Source: Hyphococcus sp.
GTDB lineage: Bacteria > Pseudomonadota > Alphaproteobacteria > Caulobacterales > Parvularculaceae
Length of the DNA: 64,000 nucleotides
NCBI GenBank assembly: GCA_021776245.1
Contig: JAJFGF010000047.1
Coordinates: 106,559-170,558 of the forward strand
Direction: 5' to 3'
Part shown: one piece after another, positions 1 through 8,889 of the stretch
Position numbering within the stretch: the stretch's first letter is position 1
Layout: each line of letters opens with the position of its first letter
The notes under the pieces: generated by a model
Told to the model about the DNA's origin: nothing
Databases searched by the model: none
Seen by the model: the letters and a program-made list of their open reading frames with translations, nothing else
Position numbers and translations under genes: made by a program

Positions 1-80
1 AGCATGTCGTCGATCATCAGATGGCCGACGCGGCGGGCTTCTTCCCAATCATCGGGATCAAGGGTTTCTTCTGGTTTCAT
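1..80 (-). CDS. Pyridoxal-phosphate-dependent group II decarboxylase, N-terminal fragment
   Basis: Only the first 26 codons lie in the window; the gene runs off the left edge. The translation starts MKPEETLDPDDWEEARRVGH and continues with LMIDDM. This matches the usual N-terminus of aromatic-L-amino-acid/glutamate-type PLP decarboxylases, in which a short acidic segment precedes a helix with a conserved (R/H)xxVDD-like stretch. The catalytic lysine region is outside the window, so the substrate cannot be inferred. The family call rests on N-terminal similarity alone. Confidence 0.6.
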   Translation of the reverse strand, partial: MKPEETLDPDDWEEARRVGHLMIDDM

Positions 81-255
81 GAGTGCGTTTCCAATCGGCC
101 CGGCATCGGCAGATTGGCGACTATAGCGGCGCCTCCACCCAATGCGAAGGCAGGATTGCTGCCAATGATTGTCAGATTATCTTTCCTAACGGCGCATCGC
201 GTTGCGTCATCGCCAAAATTGCGGCTTTATGAAACTGGAACCGGTTGACTACGCT

Positions 256-1191
256 CTATTCGCCCCGTGTCTGCTCCGTATAGAACGGCACAAGCTTTTC
301 CGAGATAGCCAGTATTTCCGGCTTATCCTTTCGTAAAGACACCTTCCCGCCCGCAAATACTTCCCAATCTTCCGACACGTGTTCAGCTAGGCCAAACGCT
401 TCGATCAACGCATCCCGCACGCGATTTTCTTCCTGCTTGCCCGTCAGTATCCACACCAGTTCCAATACGCCGTCGCCAAAAACCGCCTCGAATTTTCGTG
501 GGAAACCAGCATAATCATACCCAAAGCAATTTATCTGGATTTGTTTTGCCGGTTTATTGGGCAGCCAGACATTTTCAATCTCTTCAATATTCATGATCGG
601 ACAGGCCGCTTCAAACTTTGGCTTCAGTATTTCAACATCGGTTCCAAATTCAAGAAGGTCTGGAAGCGCAGCGGATTCTTCATAGACTGGCGTCGCTGCA
701 TCAGGTTCATCCAGAAAAGGGTTTGACCAGGTGAACAAATTTGGATGGAGCGCCTCTTTACTCAAAAACCAGACAGTGTCTGCTTCGGCGCTGGAAAATA
801 TCCCTCCCTGTTCGAACACTTGATATTTGAGATATTCCATCGCCTCATCGTCACGCGACTCAATCAGTGCACTCACAGCGCCGCCCCGCGCCTCAATCAT
901 TTTCAGTTGATCATCAGCAACAACAAACGCTGCAGACGCGATCGTGTCTGTAGACAGGCCCAACCCCTTGCACAAAAAGTGCTTTTCTGACCTGCTGGCG
1001 AGCGGAAACTGGACCGGATCAGCATCTACGACCTTTATGTCATCGCAAACGTCTTGCAGTTGTGATTGCACTAATGCGCTGTTCGCGCCCCAATTTAGCC
1101 CAGCAATAACGTCATACCGATCCGTTGCGCCGGCGGATTCGATGAGCGCAATGACCGCAATAGCCGAATAAAGAACTCGGTCAAATGTCAT
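256..1191 (-). CDS. Secreted protein of unknown function
   Basis: A protein of 311 residues that I do not recognise. The ATG at 1191 is preferred over the in-frame start at 1293 because a GGGGA Shine-Dalgarno sequence sits five bases before it, and because the N-terminus then reads as a signal peptide (MTFDRVLYSAIAVIALIESAGA, cleavage expected near residue 22). The mature part is acidic, has two pairs of well-spaced cysteines that could form disulfides, and shows no membrane segment, so export to the periplasm is likely. It stands alone, with the racemase-like gene upstream on the same strand about 105 bases away. The function is not predictable from sequence. Confidence 0.7.
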   Translation of the reverse strand: MTFDRVLYSAIAVIALIESAGATDRYDVIAGLNWGANSALVQSQLQDVCDDIKVVDADPVQFPLASRSEKHFLCKGLGLSTDTIASAAFVVADDQLKMIEARGGAVSALIESRDDEAMEYLKYQVFEQGGIFSSAEADTVWFLSKEALHPNLFTWSNPFLDEPDAATPVYEESAALPDLLEFGTDVEILKPKFEAACPIMNIEEIENVWLPNKPAKQIQINCFGYDYAGFPRKFEAVFGDGVLELVWILTGKQEENRVRDALIEAFGLAEHVSEDWEVFAGGKVSLRKDKPEILAISEKLVPFYTEQTRGE

Positions 1192-1296
1192 AAATCCCCT
1201 TTTTTGAGTTGAGAAACTCACCGCTGGTATCGATACGTGAATTAATCGACCATCGACAGTTATTTGCGACGAAATGAAAGAAACCGCCGACATACG

Positions 1297-1971
1297 CTAG
1301 GGCCCCATCGACACACGGGCGATCGCATCGACATGGATCTGCGCAGAGTCAACAATCGGATATCCATGATCCTCCTCGCCGAAAGCCAGGAAGAGATCGG
1401 TGCCGCCGAGGACAATCAGCTCTGCGCCTTTTTCTTCGCAGAGTTTTCGTCCAGCCTGGTTGAAATAGTGTTTTTGCCGGTCAGTGGCAAAACCCGCCAT
1501 CGCCATGGCGATATATTCCTGGTGGGCGATTGCGATTTCTTCCTGCGGCGGTGCGATCACTTCAACCGATGAGACCCCGCCATAGAATTTTGTTTCCATG
1601 ACGACGCGTGATCCGAGAACGCCGACGCGTTTAATGCCTGCCTTCGCGAAATAAGCGTCCATCTCCGGGATCGCATTCAACACCGGCAACGGCGATATTT
1701 TTTCAAATTCGTTGATGCAGAAATGGCCGCCCATAGACGTAACGACAACAATATCGCATCCGCCGGCTTTCAGCTGTTTGGAATAGCCCGCAAAGATTCG
1801 CGCCTGTTTTTCATTCTCTCCGGCTTCCATATTGGCGACCATCTCACGCGTATCCGCATGCGCAATCGTCAGCGCCATTTTGCGGCGCGCGGCGCTATAA
1901 GCTTTGACGAGCCCGCGATAATAAAACTCCGTCGCCGCCGGGCCGATCCCGCCGATCAATCCGATATGCAT
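1297..1971 (-). CDS. Aspartate/glutamate racemase-family protein lacking both catalytic cysteines
   Basis: The 224-residue length and the fold markers are those of the Asp/Glu/hydantoin racemase superfamily: MHIGLIGGIGPAAT at the N-terminus, and a second half with VGVLGSRVVMETKFY and ELIVLGGTDL. In active cofactor-independent racemases one cysteine lies in an xCNT-type motif in the first half and another in an LGCTE-type motif in the second. Here the first site reads VVVTSMGGHF (Thr78/Ser79) and the second reads LGGTDL (Gly190). A two-base racemization mechanism using two thiols is therefore not available. The protein may be a lyase-like or isomerase-like relative, a one-base enzyme, or a binding protein. 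No partner gene is evident. Confidence 0.8.
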   Translation of the reverse strand: MHIGLIGGIGPAATEFYYRGLVKAYSAARRKMALTIAHADTREMVANMEAGENEKQARIFAGYSKQLKAGGCDIVVVTSMGGHFCINEFEKISPLPVLNAIPEMDAYFAKAGIKRVGVLGSRVVMETKFYGGVSSVEVIAPPQEEIAIAHQEYIAMAMAGFATDRQKHYFNQAGRKLCEEKGAELIVLGGTDLFLAFGEEDHGYPIVDSAQIHVDAIARVSMGP

Positions 1972-2149
1972 CTGATCATGTTCCTTCTGTTTTTATGGAC
2001 GCGCTTCCAATTGGCAGGTATCGGCAGCACAGGATTTATAATGATGTTTCCAGATGACGCGAACACATCTTTTGTGATGAAAGATGTTAGATTTTCTGTT
2101 GTTGGGATCATCCCGCTGACTGATTGAATTCAGCGGAATGACGGGCTTG

Positions 2150-4864
2150 TCAGGGCAGCGCAACATCAATTCGCCGCGAAAAATTATTCGCTTCGCTGGC
2201 TTCGGCGACGCGGCATTCGGCGGGCATGAATTCATCGCCGGAGCAGCTGTCGGCTTCGATGCGAATTGAAATTGACGCCGACAGACCGTTCCGCAACGCC
2301 ACCAACTCGCCGTCAATGGTCCAGGTCTCACCGGGCTGCAACGGCGTGCGGCGATAAGGGTAAAAAGAGTCTGTCGTTTCCGGCGATAAAAGGCTCATGA
2401 CAAATTCTGACGCCGGCGCGCGCGCAAGACCGGTGAAATAAGCCGCCGCCTTGAACGGACCCGACGCTGGCGCTGTTCCGCGATTGACGATTTTAGCAAT
2501 CGCCGGGATGTGAATGAACTCGGCGCCGCCGCGTGTTTCCACCCGTGCAGGACCGTCAATGTGAAATTCTTTTACCGCAAGATCGACGCATGGGCGGTCC
2601 GCAACGCACAGATCATCCGTCGCGGCCTTGACGCGCCACACGCCGGAACCGATCGATGCGATGTAAAGATCGGTCTCAAGACCCGGCCGCACGCCGTCGA
2701 AATAGACATCGCGCGGGCGCGGTATCGCAGGCCTTGCCGCGCGCGGCGCAACCGCATTCGATACTTCCGTCCAGCTTGCGCCGCCATCCACCGACAAATG
2801 AACCCCTCCATCATTGGCGCCGGCGACGATCATGGCGCTGTCAAACGGGCTGACGCCAATGAGCGAAGGCTGCGGATAACCGTCATTGGCCTGGGGAACG
2901 ACATGACCGCTTACATTCCACGGCGCAAACACGCCGCCGCCAGTCAACGCCGCATCGAGTGTCGGCATTGGCGTCCAGCCGCCGCCGCCGTCGCTTGTTT
3001 CAACCATTTCAACCGCGCCGCCATTGAGATCAGCGGCGATGATCCGCTGCGGATTATTGGGATCGGCGCCAAAGACGCCGAACTGGCTGACGCCGCCGCG
3101 ATTAATGCGCCGCCAGCCGGCGGCCGGCGCCGTACTGTCATAGCGATAGAGCGGAGCTGCAATATGTGCGGCGCAATAGCGATTGCTGACATCGGGCGAG
3201 AGCGCAAAAAGCGTCCAGCCGCCGCCGGGTCCATGGGAAAGCGTCAAGGCGCAAAGATTTGACGGCGCCCCGCCGCCGGGGAGCCGCGTCCAAACCACAG
3301 CAGCGGCCATATCGCGCAGATCGCTGGAGAGGAAGACGCCCGCATCCGTCGAAACTGCGACAACGCCCGGCGATACCGTCACCAGCAAATCGCGCTCACT
3401 GAAGGCGCGGAAAACGCCTGGCGGCGCTGGAATAAGGGCGCCGGTCAACGGCGTTGCGAGCGGCGCGCGCGATAAACGCGCCGGCGGACCGGAGAGTTTC
3501 AAGACGTAATTCTCACCAATTTCTGATTCAAAATTATCGCCTATGCCGATGTGATCCCAGGCCGGCAAGGCCGCTGCGGCGTCAGGCGCGAGGATCATGC
3601 CATTATCCTGCAGCGATACGCTGATAAATTCCGTATTCGGATCATCGTTTGAGCGTCCGGCAAGATCGTATATGTGAAGCGCCCGCGCCGCATTGTCGGC
3701 TTCCCGCCATGCCGGCGCATGACAGGCGGGCGCGCCCGCATGGGTTTCATAATAAAGCCCCCCGTCGCTCGCATGAGCGAGCGGACACGCGTCAACACTG
3801 ACGCCCGGATCGAACACGATCGTACTGGGATCTGCATGGCCGCCGTCGCGCCGTTCTATCCAGCTTGTGACGGGCGCGCAGCTGGGATCGGTCGGCGATG
3901 CGAGCGCCGGCAGATCAACGCATTGCGCCTGCCTCAAATGAATGCCGGAAAACCACAGATCATAAGCGGCGCCGCTGCGATTATTGGCTGCGAGATGGCC
4001 CGGGCGATAAATATATTCAAGCGGCGGATATTCGATCGGCCAGGTCAGCCCGCCATCGCGGGATTCCTTGACCAAAGATCCGCTGATCCCGCTCGTGAAA
4101 ATGACGTCCCGATTTTTCGGCGATCGAACAATCGAGCAATAACGGCCTATGGCATAAGGATAGGACGGCCATGACCAGCTGGCGCCGCCGTCAGTGGAGC
4201 GTTGATGGCCGCTGTCGCCGCAAATATCAATGGCGCCGCCGCCGGCGATCACATCATAGACGACTCGGGCGCGCGGCGATGAGGGCGATGGATTGATATA
4301 GGACCAACTGGCGCCGGCATCGCGGCTGACCGCCAGACCGCAGCTTGTGGCTGCGTAAACATTCGCCGGCGCATCGGGATCAAACGCGACCCCATAGCCG
4401 CGCGTTTCGGTTTGCGCTGCGCTATCCGCGCAAAAGCCTGGCGGCGGCGTTACCGAGGCGGGGCGCGTCCAGGTGGCGCCGCCGTCGGTGGTAATGTTAA
4501 TCCCGGCGCCGCTTGTCATGCGTCCGTCAAAAAATGATGTTGCAATCACCCGGTTCGCATCCGCCGGATGGACCGCAACCGCCCATGCGACATTGGGCCG
4601 GTGGTCATGGAGCTTCACCCATGTTCGTCCGCGATCGGTCGATTTATGAACGCCGCCAAATTCCGTCGTTGCGTAAAGAATGTTACGGTTGCTTGGGGCG
4701 ACGCTGATATCCGTCGCCCGCCCGCCGGATGCGCCGGCCCCGGATATCGATCGCGTGAACGGCGTCGTTGCCGGGCTGATATTTTTCACGCTGACGATTT
4801 GCGCGACGGCCGGGCCCGCCGCCAACAGGAACGCGATGATTAAGGATGCGATCTGCTTAATCAT
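2150..4864 (-). CDS. Secreted Asp-box (BNR/sortilin-like) beta-propeller protein with C-terminal CARDB-like domain
   Basis: About 904 residues from the ATG at 4864, which overlaps the stop of the upstream gene and follows GAGGG. A signal peptide is visible (MIKQIASLIIAFLLAAGPAVA). The body contains many Asp-box repeats (S/T-x-D-x-G-x-T/S-W), for example STDRGRTW, TTDGGATW, SRDAGASW, STDGGASW, SRDGGLTW and SVDGGASW. These are typical of seven- or ten-bladed propellers of the sialidase/sortilin/photosystem-assembly type. The last ~150 residues, after a C-x5-C motif (CVADRPC), look like a CARDB-type immunoglobulin-like domain. The catalytic residues of sialidases are not evident, so a binding or structural role outside the cytoplasm is more likely. 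It is translationally coupled to the 4857-5435 gene. Confidence 0.75.
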   Translation of the reverse strand: MIKQIASLIIAFLLAAGPAVAQIVSVKNISPATTPFTRSISGAGASGGRATDISVAPSNRNILYATTEFGGVHKSTDRGRTWVKLHDHRPNVAWAVAVHPADANRVIATSFFDGRMTSGAGINITTDGGATWTRPASVTPPPGFCADSAAQTETRGYGVAFDPDAPANVYAATSCGLAVSRDAGASWSYINPSPSSPRARVVYDVIAGGGAIDICGDSGHQRSTDGGASWSWPSYPYAIGRYCSIVRSPKNRDVIFTSGISGSLVKESRDGGLTWPIEYPPLEYIYRPGHLAANNRSGAAYDLWFSGIHLRQAQCVDLPALASPTDPSCAPVTSWIERRDGGHADPSTIVFDPGVSVDACPLAHASDGGLYYETHAGAPACHAPAWREADNAARALHIYDLAGRSNDDPNTEFISVSLQDNGMILAPDAAAALPAWDHIGIGDNFESEIGENYVLKLSGPPARLSRAPLATPLTGALIPAPPGVFRAFSERDLLVTVSPGVVAVSTDAGVFLSSDLRDMAAAVVWTRLPGGGAPSNLCALTLSHGPGGGWTLFALSPDVSNRYCAAHIAAPLYRYDSTAPAAGWRRINRGGVSQFGVFGADPNNPQRIIAADLNGGAVEMVETSDGGGGWTPMPTLDAALTGGGVFAPWNVSGHVVPQANDGYPQPSLIGVSPFDSAMIVAGANDGGVHLSVDGGASWTEVSNAVAPRAARPAIPRPRDVYFDGVRPGLETDLYIASIGSGVWRVKAATDDLCVADRPCVDLAVKEFHIDGPARVETRGGAEFIHIPAIAKIVNRGTAPASGPFKAAAYFTGLARAPASEFVMSLLSPETTDSFYPYRRTPLQPGETWTIDGELVALRNGLSASISIRIEADSCSGDEFMPAECRVAEASEANNFSRRIDVALP

Positions 4865-5435
4865 TTGCGCCCTCATCGTGACCGGGACAGGTCGTCACCA
4901 CGCAATAGGCCTCAAGAGAACCGGCTGGCGATTTCGCCTTGAACGCCTCCAGCTGCAGATAATAAGACGTCTGTGGATCAAGGCCATCAATCGCAATTGC
5001 GTAATTGGCGCGATTGCGGCCGCGCGGCGCATTAAACTCTTCAACATGGCCGATCTTTAAATCAGTGAATAAGCCTGCTGCGGAAAACGGCTTGCTTTTG
5101 ACCTTCCAGTTTGCGCCTGCCTTTGGCAGTTTGTTGTAGCCGCTGCTCAGCTTTTGCACTTTCTGCGCGCGCCGTATCATGTCGATCACCAGCCCGTCGC
5201 TTTTGGCATCTAAGGCGTCTGCTCCGGACGACAGATAAAGCCGATAATGGGTGTCGGGTTTCTTCAGCGACGGCCACGAGACGTAAAGCGTTGCGGCGCC
5301 GCCAGCCGGCGCCGCACAATAAGACCGGCAGTCAAGGCTTTGTTGATCCGGCGCCGCATTTTGCGCCGCTGCGCCACCGGTCGCGAGCAGGAGCATTGCT
5401 GAAAAAACCGCTCGTGATATTTTTTTATGAAGCAC
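4857..5435 (-). CDS. Small secreted protein with a fibronectin type III-like domain
   Basis: I place the start at the GTG at 5435, because GGGGGA lies four bases before it and a signal peptide follows directly (LHKKISRAVFSAMLLLATGGAAAQ). An ATG at 5462 is the alternative. The mature protein of roughly 165 residues has two pairs of cysteines (C-RSY-C near the N-terminus, C-VVTT-C near the C-terminus). It also has strands resembling a fibronectin type III fold: TLYVSWPSLKKPDTHYRLYL early and IAIDGLDPQTSYYLQLEAF late. Its stop overlaps the start of the Asp-box protein, so the two are probably co-translated and may form an exported pair. The precise function is unknown. Confidence 0.65.
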   Translation of the reverse strand: MLHKKISRAVFSAMLLLATGGAAAQNAAPDQQSLDCRSYCAAPAGGAATLYVSWPSLKKPDTHYRLYLSSGADALDAKSDGLVIDMIRRAQKVQKLSSGYNKLPKAGANWKVKSKPFSAAGLFTDLKIGHVEEFNAPRGRNRANYAIAIDGLDPQTSYYLQLEAFKAKSPAGSLEAYCVVTTCPGHDEGAND

Positions 5436-5661
5436 GACGTCCCCCAAACGAAGCTGCGCCATAAATTGTATCGATCCGGAAATCCCATGTCCAGCGATCG
5501 CCCGCGCCGTATCTCACCGATCTGCAATCCGGCGCCATTGATTGAACGTTTTCCGGTCAGTCAGTCAAATTCGTCGCCCGCGCATATGCATTAGAATCCG
5601 CGATGACCGGTCTGTGAATGGCTGATATGCGTTGCCGCAGAAGCAATGTTCCACACCGTCC

Positions 5662-6231
5662 TCACTCCAGCATCTTTTCCGCCAGGGCGAGATCGGCAGG
5701 CGAATTGATGTTCATCAGCGCGGCGCCCAACGTATATCTCGAGCGTCTTACTTTACATTGCGCCGCGAGCGCATAGAGCGGAGCGCCTTCGCCATTTTTC
5801 AACAATTGAAGCGCCGGCATGAGAACGGCCACAGACCAATAGGCAAATGTCGGATGATCGCCGCTATCATCTGTTGCGATCGCGCAACCGCCGTCGGCGC
5901 TTAGTTTCTCAAAGAGATCGTCGGGAAGAAACGGGCCGTCTACCGGCGCTGTCAAAAATCCCGCCGCTTGTGGTTCATGTTCCAAAATCCAGTGCGCCGC
6001 CGACCACAATGCCGCTGCAGGTCCGGCGGGACCGTCACGGCGATCGGCGACAAAATCACAATCGAGACCATAGCTCGTTGGCCCGGCGATCAAAAGGCGA
6101 TCAATTTGCGGTGTGAGCTTCGCCGCCACGTGATCCACAAGCCGCCGCCCGCCAAGGTTAAGCGCGCCCTTGTCATCGCCGCCCATGCGCCGCGACGCGC
6201 CGCCCGCGAGTATAACCCCGATCCGGGTCAT
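5662..6231 (-). CDS. mobA: Molybdenum cofactor guanylyltransferase MobA
   Basis: MobA joins GMP to molybdopterin to make the MGD form used by DMSO-reductase-family enzymes. The 189-residue protein opens with the nucleotide-binding signature VILAGGASRRMGGDDKGAL of the NTP-transferase fold and has the metal-binding aspartate region APVDGPFLP. The ATG at 6231 is chosen over 6270 because the protein then begins directly before the first beta strand. The gene is divergent from the TauE/SafE gene and the moa operon, so it belongs to the same pathway block. C-terminal sequence is normal for the family and no MobB fusion is present. Confidence 0.9.
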   Translation of the reverse strand: MTRIGVILAGGASRRMGGDDKGALNLGGRRLVDHVAAKLTPQIDRLLIAGPTSYGLDCDFVADRRDGPAGPAAALWSAAHWILEHEPQAAGFLTAPVDGPFLPDDLFEKLSADGGCAIATDDSGDHPTFAYWSVAVLMPALQLLKNGEGAPLYALAAQCKVRRSRYTLGAALMNINSPADLALAEKMLE

Positions 6232-6306
6232 CGCTTGTTGCCTTCGGGCACCAATTGCCTGAATTTGCACAAAATCCAGCTTATCGGCATCTCACTGGAA
6301 CCATTC

Positions 6307-7068
6307 ATGGCGCCCCTCGCCTTCGCCTTTTTTATCACTGCGCTCTTATATGCATCCGTCGGTTTTGGCGGCGGCTCAACTTATAATGCTCTTTTGGTTC
6401 TGAGTGGCGCTGATTACCGCATTCTTCCGGCGATTGCGCTTCTTTGCAATATCATTGTCGTTTCGGGCGGCGTTTGGCGCTTTGGCGCGGGCGGCCACAT
6501 TGATATCCGGAAGATCGCGCCATGGATTGCAGCGTCTGTTCCTTTTGCCTGGATCGGCGGGCGCCTGCCTGTCTCTGAAGCCGTCTTTATTGGCCTTCTT
6601 GGCGCCGCGCTCGCAGCCGCCGGACTACGCATGATGTTTCAGCGCGACCCGGCGCCAATTGAACAAATGCGCGCTCAGCCGGCCTGGCTGGCCGCGACGA
6701 TCGGCGCAGGTCTGGGATTTCTCTCCGGCCTTGTGGGCATTGGCGGCGGCATCTTCCTTGCGCCCATCCTCTACATTATGCGCTGGGACACGCCCCGGGC
6801 TATTGCAGGGGCTTGCGCCCTCTTTATTCTGGTCAATTCAATCAGCGGCCTCGCCGGACAGACCGCGAAGCTGGGCGATATGGCGCTGATCGCCGAATTT
6901 GGCGCCTATTGGCCGCTTTTCCCCGCAGTCCTGATTGGCGGGCAGATCGGCTCACGGCTTGGTTCCGCCGGCTTGTCAGAGACGCTTTTACGTCGCATGA
7001 CCGCCATTCTCGTGCTTTATGTGGCGGCCCGCTTGCTGCTACGGTGGACGGGCATGTTTTTGAATTAG
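6307..7068 (+). CDS. TauE/SafE (TSUP) family membrane transporter
   Basis: The 253-residue hydrophobic protein has the duplicated TSUP signature. It shows a glycine-rich motif ASVGFGGGSTYN in the first half and GLVGIGGGIFLAPIL in the second, with about eight transmembrane segments. The family exports or imports sulfite, sulfonates and other small sulfur anions, but the substrate cannot be read from sequence. The start at 6307 gives a first membrane helix straight after the methionine. A longer in-frame extension back to 5968 lies antisense inside mobA and is rejected. It lies nine bases before moaA and probably shares its transcript, which suggests a link to sulfur or molybdate chemistry. Confidence 0.85.
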   Translation: MAPLAFAFFITALLYASVGFGGGSTYNALLVLSGADYRILPAIALLCNIIVVSGGVWRFGAGGHIDIRKIAPWIAASVPFAWIGGRLPVSEAVFIGLLGAALAAAGLRMMFQRDPAPIEQMRAQPAWLAATIGAGLGFLSGLVGIGGGIFLAPILYIMRWDTPRAIAGACALFILVNSISGLAGQTAKLGDMALIAEFGAYWPLFPAVLIGGQIGSRLGSAGLSETLLRRMTAILVLYVAARLLLRWTGMFLN

Positions 7069-7077
7069 GATACGCAG

Positions 7078-8133
7078 TTGAGCGAAGTGATTGAGAAACC
7101 GCCTGTGGCGCTGAAAAGCGCACCGCTTGCCGCAGATGGCGCGCTGGTCGATCCCTTTGGCCGGCGGATTTCCTATTTGCGCGTCTCGGTCACCGATCGC
7201 TGCGATCTGCGCTGCGTTTACTGCATGCCCGAGCGCATGGAATTTCTTCCGCGTAAAGAAGTTTTATCGCTTGAGGAGCTCGAGCGCCTGATCCGCGCCT
7301 TTATGCGTCACGGCGTCCGCAAGGTGCGTCTGACCGGCGGCGAGCCGCTGGTGCGCAAGGGCGTTTTTACGCTGATCGACAATCTTGGAGACGCGGCGCG
7401 GCGCGGCGATCTTGACGAAGTAACGCTGACAACCAATGGCACGCTGCTGGCGGAGAATGCGGCGCGCCTTTCTGACGCCGGCGTCAAACGCATCAATCTT
7501 TCTCTCGACACGCTCGATCCCGATCGCTTTCAACGCATTACCCGGCGCCGCAAGCTTGATGATGTCCTGAAGGGGATCGACGCTGCGCAAAAAGAAGGCC
7601 TCGCGATCAAGCTCAACACGGTCGCCATGAAACAGGAAAATGCCAGCGAAATTCCGACGATGATCGAATGGGCGCATGGACGCGGTATTGATTTAACGCT
7701 GATTGAAATCATGCCTCTGGGCGAAGTGGATCAGGATCGCATGGATCAATATCTGCCTTTGACCCAGGTGCGCGAAGATCTGGACCGGCGCTGGACCCTG
7801 TCGCCGATCGGTCTTCGCACCGGCGGCCCGGCGCGTTATGTGCGCGTTGAGGAAACCGGCGGGAAACTTGGATTTATTTCGCCGCTGACCAATAATTTCT
7901 GCGATGATTGTAATCGCGTGCGCCTCACCTGCACCGGCCAGCTCTATATGTGTCTCGGCCAGGACGACAATGCGGATTTCAGAAGCGTGATGCGGTCCGG
8001 CGCCGATGACGCGGCGCTTGATCGCGCTATCGCCGCGGCGATCACCCGCAAACCCAAAGGTCATGATTTTGCAATCCGCGAACGCGGCGCGGCCCCGGCG
8101 GTGTCGCGGCGCATGTCAGCGACCGGAGGCTGA
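7078..8133 (+). CDS. moaA: GTP 3',8-cyclase MoaA
   Basis: A radical SAM enzyme of 351 residues that performs the first step of molybdopterin synthesis, converting GTP to 3',8-cyclo-GTP. The N-terminal cluster motif CDLRCVYC binds the SAM-bound 4Fe-4S cluster. The C-terminal NFCDDCNRVRLTC binds the second cluster that holds GTP. The protein ends in the Gly-Gly tail characteristic of MoaA. The start appears to be TTG at 7078, with AGGA seven bases upstream. First gene of a compact moaA-D-E-B-C-moeA run, following the TauE/SafE gene. Confidence 0.95.
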   Translation: MSEVIEKPPVALKSAPLAADGALVDPFGRRISYLRVSVTDRCDLRCVYCMPERMEFLPRKEVLSLEELERLIRAFMRHGVRKVRLTGGEPLVRKGVFTLIDNLGDAARRGDLDEVTLTTNGTLLAENAARLSDAGVKRINLSLDTLDPDRFQRITRRRKLDDVLKGIDAAQKEGLAIKLNTVAMKQENASEIPTMIEWAHGRGIDLTLIEIMPLGEVDQDRMDQYLPLTQVREDLDRRWTLSPIGLRTGGPARYVRVEETGGKLGFISPLTNNFCDDCNRVRLTCTGQLYMCLGQDDNADFRSVMRSGADDAALDRAIAAAITRKPKGHDFAIRERGAAPAVSRRMSATGG

Positions 8134-8135
8134 CC

Positions 8136-8390
8136 ATGGCGACGCGCATTTTGTTTTTCGGTAAGCTCAGGGACACAGCGGGCGGCGCAACCCGCGAGGC
8201 TGATCTTCCCGGTGAGATTACCGACGGCGCCGCGCTGATCGACTGGTTGTGCGCCGATGATGAGGCGTTGCGCGCAGCGCTTGCGGGCGTCGGCGTCCGG
8301 CTGAGTGTTGATCAGACGATTATTTCGGTCGATACGCCCTTTAACAACCCTAAGGAAATTGCGTTCCTGCCGCCATTCAGCGGAGGTTGA
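8136..8390 (+). CDS. moaD: Molybdopterin synthase small subunit MoaD
   Basis: A ubiquitin-fold sulfur carrier of 84 residues ending in PPFSGG. The terminal Gly-Gly becomes the thiocarboxylate that donates sulfur to cyclic pyranopterin monophosphate. It starts two bases after the moaA stop and is followed four bases later by moaE, with which it forms the heterotetrameric molybdopterin synthase. Length and C-terminus are standard. Confidence 0.93.
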   Translation: MATRILFFGKLRDTAGGATREADLPGEITDGAALIDWLCADDEALRAALAGVGVRLSVDQTIISVDTPFNNPKEIAFLPPFSGG

Positions 8391-8394
8391 ACCG

Positions 8395-8889
8395 ATGAAC
8401 GCGAGCGCGCCCGCAACTGTGCTCATTAGCCCGGAACCGTTTGACCCGGACGAGGAAATGCGCGTTTTTCGCCGCCGCTATGGCAATGCCGGCGCAATCG
8501 CCTCATTTCTTGGTCAGGTGCGCGGCGAGGCTGAGGGCGGCGCGGTAACATCGCTCCGGCTTGACCATTATCCAGGCTTTGCCGAACGGATGATTGAAGA
8601 TTTTGCCGGCCGGGCGAAGGCTCGCTGGCCGCTGATTGGCCTTCGGATTGTACATCGCGTCGGCGCGCTTCATCCTGGCGATCCCATTGTCCTTGTTGCG
8701 GCGGCGGCGGCGCATCGCCGCGCGGCGTTTGAGGCGGTTGATTTTCTGATGGATTATCTCAAAACCGAGGCTCCGTTCTGGAAACAGGAAACGACCAGCG
8801 CCGGCGCGCGCTGGATTGAGCCGCGCGCGGGCGATTATGCCGATCGCGGACGCTGGCGCGAACCAACAGATGAAAAGCGAGAACAATAA
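8395..8889 (+). CDS. moaE: Molybdopterin synthase catalytic subunit MoaE
   Basis: The 164-residue protein carries the MoaE fold with FLGQVRGEAEGG near the start, LDHYPGFAERMIEDF, and the conserved RIVHRVGALHPGDPIVLVA. The active-site lysine region YLKTEAPFWKQE is present. It catalyses conversion of cyclic pyranopterin monophosphate to molybdopterin with MoaD. The ATG at 8395 is chosen because it lies just after moaD and follows GGAGG overlapping the end of that gene; an upstream in-frame start at 8305 lies inside moaD. Confidence 0.93.
   Translation: MNASAPATVLISPEPFDPDEEMRVFRRRYGNAGAIASFLGQVRGEAEGGAVTSLRLDHYPGFAERMIEDFAGRAKARWPLIGLRIVHRVGALHPGDPIVLVAAAAAHRRAAFEAVDFLMDYLKTEAPFWKQETTSAGARWIEPRAGDYADRGRWREPTDEKREQ

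Noticed and set aside
5968..6306. Longer N-terminus for the TauE/SafE transporter
   Set aside because: The extra 113 codons lie antisense inside mobA, are arginine-rich and show no transporter sequence. The family N-terminus starts at 6307.
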